A stretch of 64,000 nt of DNA. Origin: a virus. Shown piece by piece: positions 49,499 through 55,488 of this stretch; position 1 is the first letter of the stretch; each line of letters starts with the position of its first letter. The DNA lies in the IMG/VR virus record IMGVR_UViG_3300034101_003554, positions 1-64,000 of that record; one strand, given 5' to 3'. A model generated the notes under the pieces. It was not told the DNA's origin. It did no database searches and saw only the letters and a program-made list of their open reading frames with translations. The translations under genes were made by a program, and so were the position numbers.

Positions 49499-50014
49499 AT
49501 GACACCAATGGTAATTGTAAATTTCTATAAACCCTATGATACGACTTGGGAACAACTCCAACTAATGGCATTGGATAAAATTGCCGAACACGAAAAAGAA
49601 ACAAGCGAAGTTGAATTTGGGGATGTCTCCGTTCAACAACAATTTGATGATTATCGTGCAGCTTGTTTTCAAGGGTTAAAAACATTTATAATGCAAGTTC
49701 TAAATGAATGGGGGACTGAAAACATCTTGGTGTTTAATGATAAATTCTATAAGAAATTTGAACATATGGAAATGGAGGGTAGATTAAAAACTTATACAAC
49801 TCCAAATGTTTTCAAAACATCAAAGGAATTATTTAAATGTTTAAAGAAAGAAAAGTTTCAATTAGAACCAGATGATTTTGATTTTATTCACGAAACTTTT
49901 TCAAGTGCTGACGATGTTGTATGTAATATATTCGCGTTTGAATATGAATTAAAAGAAATTGATGATGACAAAGATTGGTTGGATGAGAACGGATTTGGTG
50001 ATATTTTAGAATAA
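49499..50014 (+). CDS. Hypothetical protein with C-terminal DENGFGDILE
   Basis: 171 residues. Alpha-helical, acidic at the end. Its last ten residues DENGFGDILE recur exactly at the end of the next, otherwise different, protein. It is in the SET gene cluster. Function unknown. Confidence 0.65.
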   Translation: MTPMVIVNFYKPYDTTWEQLQLMALDKIAEHEKETSEVEFGDVSVQQQFDDYRAACFQGLKTFIMQVLNEWGTENILVFNDKFYKKFEHMEMEGRLKTYTTPNVFKTSKELFKCLKKEKFQLEPDDFDFIHETFSSADDVVCNIFAFEYELKEIDDDKDWLDENGFGDILE

Positions 50015-50030
50015 AAAAAAAGATAATAAT

Positions 50031-50270
50031 ATGAAAACAATAGGCGTATTAGAAGCATTGAAAGATGAAACAATTAAAAAAGGAGATAAAATAATTATTG
50101 AACTTATTGTTGATGAAATAGATATTGAAAGTATGTACCCATTATCTGCATTTTGTTTTAATCAATATGATGAAATATCAAAAACTAATTATTTTAAATT
50201 GTCATGGAGTACTAAAATAAAAATAAAAGACATAAATGATGAGAACGGATTTGGGGATATTTTAGAATAG
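50031..50270 (+). CDS. Hypothetical protein sharing C-terminal DENGFGDILE
   Basis: 79 residues, MKTIGVLEALKDETIKKGDK, small beta protein. The end DENGFGDILE matches the previous gene at protein and nearly at DNA level (one base change in 30), so it was duplicated recently. Confidence 0.62.
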   Translation: MKTIGVLEALKDETIKKGDKIIIELIVDEIDIESMYPLSAFCFNQYDEISKTNYFKLSWSTKIKIKDINDENGFGDILE

Positions 50271-50272
50271 TT

Positions 50273-50590
50273 ATGAAAAAGAAAAAAAATATATTTACAA
50301 AAGAAATTAAGGTAGCCGATGCTAAGACATCTGTTAGTGAATTAATAAGAGAAACATTAATTAACTTCAGTTGGGGTTTCTTTGGTAATTCAATAGTTGT
50401 ATTTATGGCCAAAGAAATTGATCTTGCCGTATTGATTAATTTTTTATTATATTATATCTTAATATCTTATATTGTTAATCGTGCGAAATATGAAAGTAAT
50501 TTTGGTAAATTCATTGTTTTACCTGGTTCAGCGGCATTAGGAGCATTCACAGGATATAAAGTAGCACAAATTATTTCACAATTTTTGTAA
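50273..50590 (+). CDS. Small membrane protein
   Basis: 105 residues. Basic N-terminus (KKKKNIFTKEIKVADAK), then helices NFSWGFFGNSIVVFMA, LAVLINFLLYYILISYIV and FIVLPGSAALGAFTGYKVA. It follows the DENGFGDILE genes by 2 nt. Function unknown. Confidence 0.65.
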   Translation: MKKKKNIFTKEIKVADAKTSVSELIRETLINFSWGFFGNSIVVFMAKEIDLAVLINFLLYYILISYIVNRAKYESNFGKFIVLPGSAALGAFTGYKVAQIISQFL

Positions 50591-50605
50591 CTAATTTAAT
50601 ATAAT

Positions 50606-50614
50606 ATATTTATT
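50606..50614 (+). promoter_or_regulatory. Late-promoter-like motif ATATTTATT
   Basis: Only 3 nt before the ATG at 50618; an isolated late-type gene within the host-promoter region. Confidence 0.45.
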
Positions 50615-50617
50615 AGT

Positions 50618-51106
50618 ATGAAACTTAATGAAGAAATAAAACGAATAAAAGGTTTAATGTTGGAAAACTCCGACCCTTTCACTATTTCAACAGCGGGTAG
50701 TATTAATATAACACCTGGTCTTCACATATCTATTAATAATGGTGAAGTTAAGATGGGTCATATTAATATGATTGATTTTGATAATGGAAAACATTATGAT
50801 TACTACCTACCAAGACTTTTGTATAATGTTAATGAATATTGTAAATCAAATTGTACTGAAAATTTATTCAATAATAATAACTCAATATATCTACACGATT
50901 TAGAAATTTTTAAACCTTACAGAGGTAAAGGTCTAAGTAATCGTCTAATGGACGAATGTCATAAATTAGGAAAAAATATGGGAGTTGACTACATTATTCT
51001 AATAACTGAATGTAATAATTATGTAGCCCAAAACTTATATAAAAAATATGGGTACGAAATTTATAGTTCAGATGGTATTGAAGACTTATTTTACAAAAAA
51101 ATTTAA
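50618..51106 (+). CDS. GNAT acetyltransferase with capsid-targeting leader
   Basis: 162 residues. The leader MKLNEEIKRIKGLMLE|N is followed by a GNAT fold. HDLEIFKPYRGKGLSNRLMD (~90-110) is the acetyl-CoA loop (RGKGL), and NYVAQNLYKKYGYEIYS (~135-150) is the C-terminal strand. N-acetyltransferases modify proteins, metabolites or antibiotics. With the leader it is predicted to be injected with the DNA. Target unknown. Confidence 0.82.
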   Translation: MKLNEEIKRIKGLMLENSDPFTISTAGSINITPGLHISINNGEVKMGHINMIDFDNGKHYDYYLPRLLYNVNEYCKSNCTENLFNNNNSIYLHDLEIFKPYRGKGLSNRLMDECHKLGKNMGVDYIILITECNNYVAQNLYKKYGYEIYSSDGIEDLFYKKI

Positions 51107-51300
51107 AATAAAGACTCAACAACTTGATTAATTTTTGTAACAAACTTGACCTTTTGTATTATATCGTTATATTTAATAAAAAAATAGTAAAAACTTCACA
51201 AATGAAACACAATCTCTATATGGACTTAACAACTAGAGCTGAGGGTAGAAATCCTCGGATGGAGATGGTATGATATAAGGTTTTAATTGTTAATAAAATC

Positions 51301-51340
51301 AAATCCATCTTCCTAAAAAAAAGATGGATTTTTTTTTTTG
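51301..51340 (+). terminator. Rho-independent terminator
   Basis: AAATCCATCTT (51301-51311) pairs with AAGATGGATTT (51321-51331), followed by a T run. Confidence 0.88.
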
Positions 51341-51346
51341 AGAGTG

Positions 51347-51378
51347 TTTGAAAATGTGAATTAGTAATTGTATCTTTG
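51347..51378 (+). promoter_or_regulatory. Bacteroidota-type promoter TTTG-N20-TATCTTTG
   Basis: TTTG 51347-51350 and TATCTTTG 51371-51378 lie 32 nt before tRNA-Asp. Confidence 0.75.
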
Positions 51379-51410
51379 TGATGTTCATTGAAATTGAGGG
51401 AAAAATATTT

Positions 51411-51485
51411 GGTACCATAGTTTAACGGCAAGAATATAAGGTTGTCACTCTTATGGTAGGGGTTCGATTCCCCTTGGTACCGCCA
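51411..51485 (+). tRNA. tRNA-Asp(GUC)
   Basis: GGTACCA/TGGTACC acceptor with G73, TAAGG-TTGTCAC-TCTTA (GTC), AGGGGTTCGATTCCCCT T arm, CCA encoded. Confidence 0.9.
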
Positions 51486-51502
51486 AAAAAAAGTTTTAAA
51501 AG

Positions 51503-51540
51503 TTGGAACTAAATGAGATGAAGGTTGGTTTATAATAATG
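51503..51540 (+). promoter_or_regulatory. Variant promoter TTGGAACT...TTATAATAATGTAAC
   Basis: Second copy of the element at 42903-42943; the same spacing (about 26 nt) to TAATAATG. Confidence 0.5.
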
Positions 51541-51559
51541 TAACTTAAAAAAATAGATT

Positions 51560-51706
51560 ATGACAAACTTTATGATAAACTTTATTATTCTTGCTATTTT
51601 TATAATGCTTTTGGGTTTTATTGGTAACTATATCATAAAAAAATATCCAGATTCTTGGGTAGCAAAATGGTGGGATGATATGACTGATATTGGTCATTGG
51701 TGGTAA
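51560..51706 (+). CDS. Small single-pass membrane protein
   Basis: 48 residues: hydrophobic MINFIILAIFIMLLGFIG followed by KYPDSWVAKWWDDMTDIGHWW. Homologous in layout and motif to the reverse-strand protein at 4116..4268. Trp-rich C-terminus. Function unknown. Confidence 0.65.
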   Translation: MTNFMINFIILAIFIMLLGFIGNYIIKKYPDSWVAKWWDDMTDIGHWW

Positions 51707-51715
51707 ATTAAAATA

Positions 51716-51844
51716 ATATCTATGTCACGAGATTAAGATGTGACTTACGTTCTAAGGAGTTTACTTATTGTCAATTAGGGCGGACGAAGGCAACATAAGT
51801 TATATTATGGTGACTTGATATTCACCATAACGAATACAAGATAT
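51716..51844 (+). ncRNA. Structured RNA closed by ATATCT/AGATAT
   Basis: 129 nt. Closing pair 51716-51721/51839-51844. GTCAC/GTGAC hairpin at 51724-51744, perfect TTATGGTGA/TCACCATAA hairpin at 51805-51830, and ACTTA/TAAGT-type pairing in between. A terminator follows. Confidence 0.5.
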
Positions 51845-51850
51845 CAAAAA

Positions 51851-51890
51851 GAGAAGTGGAGAGTTCTTATTCAAAACTTCTCTTTATTTT
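51851..51890 (+). terminator. Rho-independent terminator
   Basis: GAGAAGT (51851-51857) pairs with ACTTCTC (51876-51882), followed by TTTATTTT, ending exactly at the next tRNA. Confidence 0.65.
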
Positions 51891-52173
51891 GCCTAGGTGG
51901 TGTAATGGTAGCCACGCAAGACTTAAAAATTTGAGTGCTATTGGTGAAAACCTTTAAGTAGAACTCCGTAAATTCGGTGAAGCCTTTAAAATGGTAATAC
52001 CGAGCCAAGTTCAAGAAATTGAAAAGGTGTAGAGACTAGACACGGAGAACCTAAGTCGAAAGATATGGTTAAGGTATAGTCCAGACCACAAACTGAAAAG
52101 GTGGTGAAAACCATAGTGGTAAGAAAATCTTGTGACCAGTAAGGTCGTGCGGGTTCGAGTCCCGCCCTGGGTA
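51891..52173 (+). tRNA. tRNA-Leu(UAA) interrupted by a group I intron
   Basis: Exon 1 is 51891-51924 and exon 2 is 52124-52173. Joined, they give acceptor GCCTAGG/CCTGGGT, anticodon arm CAAGA-CTTAAAA-TCTTG (TAA), class II variable arm TGACC-agtaa-GGTCG and T arm GCGGGTTCGAGTCCCGC. All arms pair once the intron is removed. The intron sits in the anticodon loop after U34, the same place as in cyanobacterial tRNA-Leu. Confidence 0.9.
51925..52123 (+). other. Group I self-splicing intron in tRNA-Leu
   Basis: 199 nt, no reading frame. Conserved boxes in order: Q-like GGTAATACCGAGCCAAG, R-like GGTGTAGAGACTAGACACGG, S-like AAGGTATAGTCC. The 3' end is G followed by AAAATCTTG of exon 2. The start AAAAATTTGAG resembles the Anabaena tRNA-Leu intron start. 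It should splice by two guanosine-initiated transesterifications. Confidence 0.88.
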
Positions 52174-52195
52174 CAAAAAAAAAGTTTAAAAAAGA

Positions 52196-52227
52196 TTTGG
52201 AATTAAGAAAATCAAATCGTAATTTTG
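52196..52227 (+). promoter_or_regulatory. Bacteroidota-type promoter TTTG-N20-TAATTTTG
   Basis: TTTG 52196-52199, TAATTTTG 52220-52227; ten nt before the tRNA-like RNA at 52237. Confidence 0.78.
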
Positions 52228-52236
52228 TGAGACAAT

Positions 52237-52348
52237 AGTCAGGTGGCGAAATGGTAGACGCACATCCGCAGGTGATTTAGTTTGAGGATACAGCGGCAGT
52301 CGAGGTCACAAACATATACAAATATAGGTTCGAATCCTATCCTGACTA
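52237..52348 (+). ncRNA. Expanded tRNA-like RNA, Leu(CAG)-like loop
   Basis: 112 nt. AGTCAGG/CCTGACT acceptor, D arm GCGAAATGGTAGACGC, loop CGCAGGT flanked by a weak ATC/GAT stem, GTTTG/CAAAC pairing in a ~55-nt region where the variable arm should be, T arm ATAGG-TTCGAAT-CCTAT. Confidence 0.55.
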
Positions 52349-52370
52349 CAAAAAAAAAGTTTAAAAAAGA

Positions 52371-52402
52371 TTTGGAATTAAGAAAATGAAATCGTAATTT
52401 TG
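52371..52402 (+). promoter_or_regulatory. Bacteroidota-type promoter TTTG-N20-TAATTTTG
   Basis: TTTG 52371-52374, TAATTTTG 52395-52402; the whole 40-bp promoter block is nearly identical to the one at 52190. Confidence 0.78.
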
Positions 52403-52417
52403 TGACACAATAAAAAC

Positions 52418-52490
52418 GCACCATTCGACAAGGGGTATAAGTCACCTCCCTTTCACGGAGGAGTCACGGGTTCGAATCCCGTATGGTGTA
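52418..52490 (+). tRNA. tRNA-Glu(UUC)
   Basis: GCACCAT/ATGGTGT acceptor, CCTCC-CTTTCAC-GGAGG (TTC), ACGGGTTCGAATCCCGT T arm. Confidence 0.92.
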
Positions 52491-52543
52491 CAAATCTCAG
52501 AAGTAATTAATCTGGGGCTGAGAGGTTCGAAACTCACGGAAAT

Positions 52544-52641
52544 GATTATGGTGTAGGCGCACGGAAAGATAAAGTATGAGAATGGTAAGTACCCATTAAA
52601 GAAATTGACATCAGGATTAAGGTTCGAATCCTTATTAATCA
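52544..52641 (+). ncRNA. Scrambled tRNA-like RNA
   Basis: GATTA/TAATC acceptor remnant, D-arm-like GGTGTAGGCGCAC, T arm AAGG-TTCGAAT-CCTT. No anticodon arm is evident. A second T-arm-like hairpin TGAG-AGGTTCGAAA-CTCA lies just upstream (about 52519-52534), so pieces of two tRNAs seem mixed. Confidence 0.45.
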
Positions 52642-52651
52642 ACAAACATTA

Positions 52652-52723
52652 TGCAAGGAAGGGCAACGGTCGTCCGCTAGGCTCATAACCTAGAAGCTGT
52701 GGGTTCGATTCCCACCCTTGCGT
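52652..52723 (+). tRNA. tRNA-Met/Ile2(CAU)
   Basis: TGCAAGG/CCTTGCG acceptor with T1-G72 wobble, CTAGG-CTCATAA-CCTAG (CAT), GTGGGTTCGATTCCCAC T arm. Second CAU tRNA. Confidence 0.88.
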
Positions 52724-52732
52724 CAAACAAAT

Positions 52733-52807
52733 TGCAAGATGGACTGGAGGTGGTTCCAGCTCGGTCTCATAAGCCGTACCATGTGGGTTCGACTCCCACT
52801 CTTGCAA
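52733..52807 (+). tRNA. tRNA-Met(CAU), third copy
   Basis: TGCAAGA/TCTTGCA acceptor, loop CTCATAA on a CGGT/GCCG stem, GTGGGTTCGACTCCCAC T arm. D arm GGACTGGAGGTGGTTCC. Initiator, elongator and Ile2 roles may be divided among the three. Confidence 0.85.
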
Positions 52808-52813
52808 CTAAAC

Positions 52814-53048
52814 AACTTAACTAATGGCGGTAACTGATTAGTAAAATAATCGAACTAAAGCAATCTAATGGAAGTTGAGTAGCGTCTAATATAGTAGTTT
52901 TATAATACTTGCACTACAAATGGGTATTAAATTAACAGGTTGGGAATCTGACTACATAATATTAGTGTTAGGTGGACTTAAATAAGTGAACACCTGTGTA
53001 ACGGGTTGAAAACTTTACGATTGAAATGTCGACCATTTGGGTTAAGTT
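52814..53048 (+). ncRNA. Large structured RNA candidate
   Basis: 235 nt. Ends AACTTAAC (52814-52821) and GTTAAGTT (53041-53048) pair perfectly. Inside: ACTAAT/ATTAGT hairpin, GTAGT/ACTAC hairpin and a nested AGGTG-G-ACTTA-aa-TAAGT-gaa-CACCT hairpin (about 52973-52999). No reading frame. Not RNase P, tmRNA or 6S by eye. Confidence 0.5.
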
Positions 53049-53079
53049 CTATTTGTAGTAGAACTTGTAAGTTGTAAAA

Positions 53080-53165
53080 GGGTGTCTATCCAAATTGGTG
53101 AAGGAAGCTGTCTGTAAAACAGTTGCCACGTGCTAAACTTGGGGGTTCGAATCCCTCGGCACCCA
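53080..53165 (+). tRNA. tRNA-Tyr(GUA)
   Basis: GGGTGTC/GGCACCC acceptor, CTGT-CTGTAAA-ACAG (GTA), class II variable arm, GGGGGTTCGAATCCCTC T arm. Confidence 0.92.
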
Positions 53166-53182
53166 CAAAAGAAATGAAACCT

Positions 53183-53275
53183 TACATAGGATGGATTAGC
53201 ACCATTGAAAGAGAACTTGGCTCTCATAGGATCGCAACCTAAATCGAGAGTAATAATGACCCAAGTTGTTATGTA
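53183..53275 (+). ncRNA. Structured RNA closed by TACATA/TATGTA
   Basis: 93 nt. TACATA (53183-53188) pairs with TATGTA (53270-53275). Coaxial AACTTGG/CCAAGTT (53214-53220/53261-53267) and CTCTC/GAGAG (53221-53225/53246-53250) stems. The downstream ~100 nt contains another TATGGG/CCCATA pair. Confidence 0.5.
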
Positions 53276-53377
53276 GGAGACCCTGCTCTACTGTGCACGG
53301 TATCAGGCTATGGGGAACAAACCATCGTAAAACTCTTGCCCATATAATACTTATGGAAGGACTTTCATTTCTAATTT

Positions 53378-53452
53378 GCAGTAATAGCTCAATGGTAGAG
53401 TTCTTGTCTTCCAAACAAGATGTTGCGAGTTCGAGTCTCGCTTACTGCTCCA
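53378..53452 (+). tRNA. tRNA-Gly(UCC)
   Basis: GCAGTAA/TTACTGC acceptor, CTTGT-CTTCCAA-ACAAG (TCC), GCGAGTTCGAGTCTCGC T arm, CCA encoded. Confidence 0.93.
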
Positions 53453-53468
53453 AATTTAAAAATTCATT

Positions 53469-53681
53469 ATGAATCAGTCTGAATTTAGAAATCTTAGAAC
53501 TGGGGATAAAATCCATATTAAGTCTCGTGATGGTTTATATACCTTCTTAACAAAAGACTTTATAACTGGTGAAATTCATATAACTTGTAAAAGATGGAAA
53601 TATGAAGATTCCCCAATCAGAGTAACAAGTTTTGATGATTTCAAATGTTTGGCTGGTGGATTATGGAGAAAAATTATGTAA
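53469..53681 (+). CDS. Small hypothetical protein
   Basis: 70 residues, MNQSEFRNLRTGDKIHIKSR; beta-rich, basic, KOW/SH3-like spacing. Between tRNA-Gly and tRNA-Ala. Function unknown. Confidence 0.62.
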   Translation: MNQSEFRNLRTGDKIHIKSRDGLYTFLTKDFITGEIHITCKRWKYEDSPIRVTSFDDFKCLAGGLWRKIM

Positions 53682-53754
53682 TAGGAGAAAGTAAGTCGGT
53701 TGGTGTATAGCTTCCTTACGTCTAAAATTTAAGCACAATTACATAATACAAAAA

Positions 53755-53831
53755 GGGGGATTAGCTCATTCAGCAAGAGCACTTGTTTTGCACACAAGAG
53801 GTGGTCGGAGCAAAGCCGACATCCTCCACCA
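53755..53831 (+). tRNA. tRNA-Ala(UGC) with abnormal T loop
   Basis: GGGGGAT/ATCCTCC acceptor, CTTGT-TTTGCAC-ACAAG (TGC), CCA encoded. The T stem GTCGG/CCGAC closes AGCAAAG instead of TTCxAxx, so the usual T54-Psi55-C56 is missing. Confidence 0.85.
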
Positions 53832-53860
53832 AAAAATAAACGTTGTTTTAAATTTAATTT

Positions 53861-54466
53861 ATGAAAAAATTTTTAGTATTTTTAGTATTATTTGTATTAT
53901 TGACATCTTGGTCATATACACCCCCACGTAGGGTATTATATATCGGTGATAGTTTAACCTGTGCTCCTGGTGGGTGGCAGGATCAAGTTTCAAAACATTT
54001 TGGATATCAAAGTCTCAATCTAGCAAAAGGTGGTGTTAGAACGGATTATATGAGAACGACAATGAATGCTTGTTTTAAAAAAGATTCAGCTTTCTCTCAG
54101 GTATTCATTTATGGTGGATGTAACGATGCTTTTTCTATGGTAGATTTACAAGGGGCGGTGAATAACATTCAGATGATGGTTGATAGTTGTAATAGAAGAG
54201 GAATTGAACCTATTGTAATTGTGGGTTTTAATCCAGCTCAAGTAACAACAAAGACTGTGTATGACGCAGAAACAACCAAGAGATGTGTTGGAAGATACAT
54301 TGAGTTTCAAAAACTAATGGTTAAAGAAAAAACTGGATTAAAGAATTGTAAAATAATTCCTATGGACACTACAATGTTTTATAGTGATACTTGGGATGGA
54401 ATTCACTTCGCACCTTCTGGACATAAGAAATTTTCTACTTGGGTTATAAATAATATGGAAAAATGA
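53861..54466 (+). CDS. Secreted SGNH hydrolase
   Basis: 201 residues. Signal peptide (MKKFLVFLVLFVLLTSWS). SGNH motifs: YIGDSLTCAPGGW (Ser), AKGGVRTDYM (Gly), FIYGGCNDAF (Asn), DGIHFAPSGH (Asp/His). The sequence parallels the SGNH domain of the packaged hydrolase at 32355. Likely a periplasmic esterase or peptidoglycan O-acetyl esterase. It overlaps the next lipoprotein gene by 4 nt. Confidence 0.85.
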   Translation: MKKFLVFLVLFVLLTSWSYTPPRRVLYIGDSLTCAPGGWQDQVSKHFGYQSLNLAKGGVRTDYMRTTMNACFKKDSAFSQVFIYGGCNDAFSMVDLQGAVNNIQMMVDSCNRRGIEPIVIVGFNPAQVTTKTVYDAETTKRCVGRYIEFQKLMVKEKTGLKNCKIIPMDTTMFYSDTWDGIHFAPSGHKKFSTWVINNMEK

Positions 54467-54714
54467 AAAAAATATTTTGGTTTTCAACTTTAATCACTAT
54501 CTTTGTATCCTGTTACAAACACCCCACAATAGAACCTGGTGATATTGTTAAGAAGTGTGTGATTGATACGATGTATATTACAGAATCTCCATCTACAATT
54601 GAATTTGGTAAAAGATATAATTATAAAACCGATTGTGATGAATTGATAATGACAAGAAGAAGTGATGTATATAAAATAGGGGATACAATAACCTATGTTT
54701 ATAAAAGAAGATAA
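54463..54714 (+). CDS. Small lipoprotein
   Basis: 83 residues. Lipobox ITIFVSC (Cys ~17), then a short beta domain with Cys residues (KKCVIDTMYITES). Coupled by ATGA to the secreted SGNH gene, so the two probably act together at the envelope. Confidence 0.7.
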   Translation: MKKIFWFSTLITIFVSCYKHPTIEPGDIVKKCVIDTMYITESPSTIEFGKRYNYKTDCDELIMTRRSDVYKIGDTITYVYKRR

Positions 54715-54720
54715 TTATTT

Positions 54721-54806
54721 GCCGTTTTCGCATAGTGGTTGATTGCACTGGATTTGTAACCCAGTTCCGTTAGGACACGTCAGTTCGAATCTGACAAACG
54801 GCTCCA
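54721..54806 (+). tRNA. tRNA-Thr(UGU) with long variable arm
   Basis: GCCGTTT/AAACGGC acceptor with T73 and CCA. CTGGA-TTTGTAA-CCCAG (TGT). The variable region TTCCGTTAGGACAC is class-II-like, unusual for Thr. GTCAGTTCGAATCTGAC T arm. Confidence 0.86.
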
Positions 54807-54810
54807 AAAA

Positions 54811-55063
54811 TCCCAATTGATGTAGATAGATTGGGTGGTCTGCAAGCCTCAATTGCCGTATTTGGTTAATATGTTAACCTAACCACGTATTATGGTTAAT
54901 ATGTCACTATAACTAGGGGTCGCCAAGACCAGATTGTTGGCAGTTTACACGAGATAGTCACTCGCATTTTCTACAAAAGGCAAAAAACACTAGTCCGTTT
55001 CTACTGGATGAGGGGGTATTGAAAAAGTGTAGCTAACTTGGAAGATACCCCAAAATTTTTTAA
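54811..55063 (+). ncRNA. Folded ~250-nt RNA with its own terminator
   Basis: Series of hairpins: CCCAAT/ATTGGG (54812-54835), GGTTAA-tatg-TTAACC, GCCAA/TTGGC, CGAG/CTCG, and a terminal GGGGTAT/ATACCCC (55013-55019/55045-55051) followed by AAAATTTTTT. No reading frame longer than a few codons. Short stretches CTAGTCCGTT and TTGAAAAAGTG coincide with the S. pyogenes tracrRNA, but no Cas gene is present. Confidence 0.55.
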
Positions 55064-55104
55064 AAAAAAACATAGGAAAAAGTGAATAATTCAGGAAGAA
55101 CAAC

Positions 55105-55112
55105 TATCTTTG
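55105..55112 (+). promoter_or_regulatory. -7 box TATCTTTG before 55143
   Basis: TATCTTTG 31 nt before the ATG; the -33 region is weak. Confidence 0.4.
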
Positions 55113-55142
55113 TCTTATTAATCACTGAAACACATAATCACA

Positions 55143-55373
55143 ATGGCTAAAGAGAAAAAAACAATCCAAGTTGAGTTATTAAAAGAATTCGCAAACAACT
55201 ATTTGGCTATTCCAATGGTTTCTATCCAAGAAAAAATGGGCATTATCACAATGATTGAAAAGGTTCTACATGAATCCAATGCTTATAAAGGCTATATGTA
55301 TTTGAAACTTGAAGAAAACAATACCCCACCAGCATTTGAAACTGAGGGGTGGGTAACAAGAAAATATTTTTAG
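55143..55373 (+). CDS. Small hypothetical protein
   Basis: 76 residues, MAKEKKTIQVELLKEFANNY, helical, acidic C-terminus. Stands alone after the folded RNA. Function unknown. Confidence 0.65.
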   Translation: MAKEKKTIQVELLKEFANNYLAIPMVSIQEKMGIITMIEKVLHESNAYKGYMYLKLEENNTPPAFETEGWVTRKYF

Positions 55374-55488
55374 TGGTTGTGACACCTAATAATTCACAAG
55401 TAGTGGTTGACACTTAGAATGTTACCTGACTTTAAGGTTTGGAATAGAAAAACCGAAAACTTTTAAAACTTTTAAAACTTTGAATATT

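Larger units (their letters stand above)
51107..51410 (+). other. Intergenic region with terminator, promoter and possible tiny frame
   Basis: A 23-codon frame (51201-51272) overlaps a hairpin GAGGgtagaaatCCTC, so this may be a small RNA instead. A strong terminator follows at 51301, then a host-type promoter for tRNA-Asp. Confidence 0.45.

Noticed and set aside
54980-55063. tracrRNA-like stretches (CTAGTCCGTT and TTGAAAAAGTG) suggesting a type II CRISPR RNA
   Set aside because: No CRISPR array, repeat or cas gene is present in the window, the spacing differs from the S. pyogenes tracrRNA, and the surrounding stems do not match. Best treated as coincidence unless an anti-repeat is found.
54811-55063. 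tmRNA, RNase P RNA or 6S RNA identity
   Set aside because: No tRNA-like ends with TTCGA, no tag reading frame, no GAGGAAAGTCC-like or long closed bubble features were seen.
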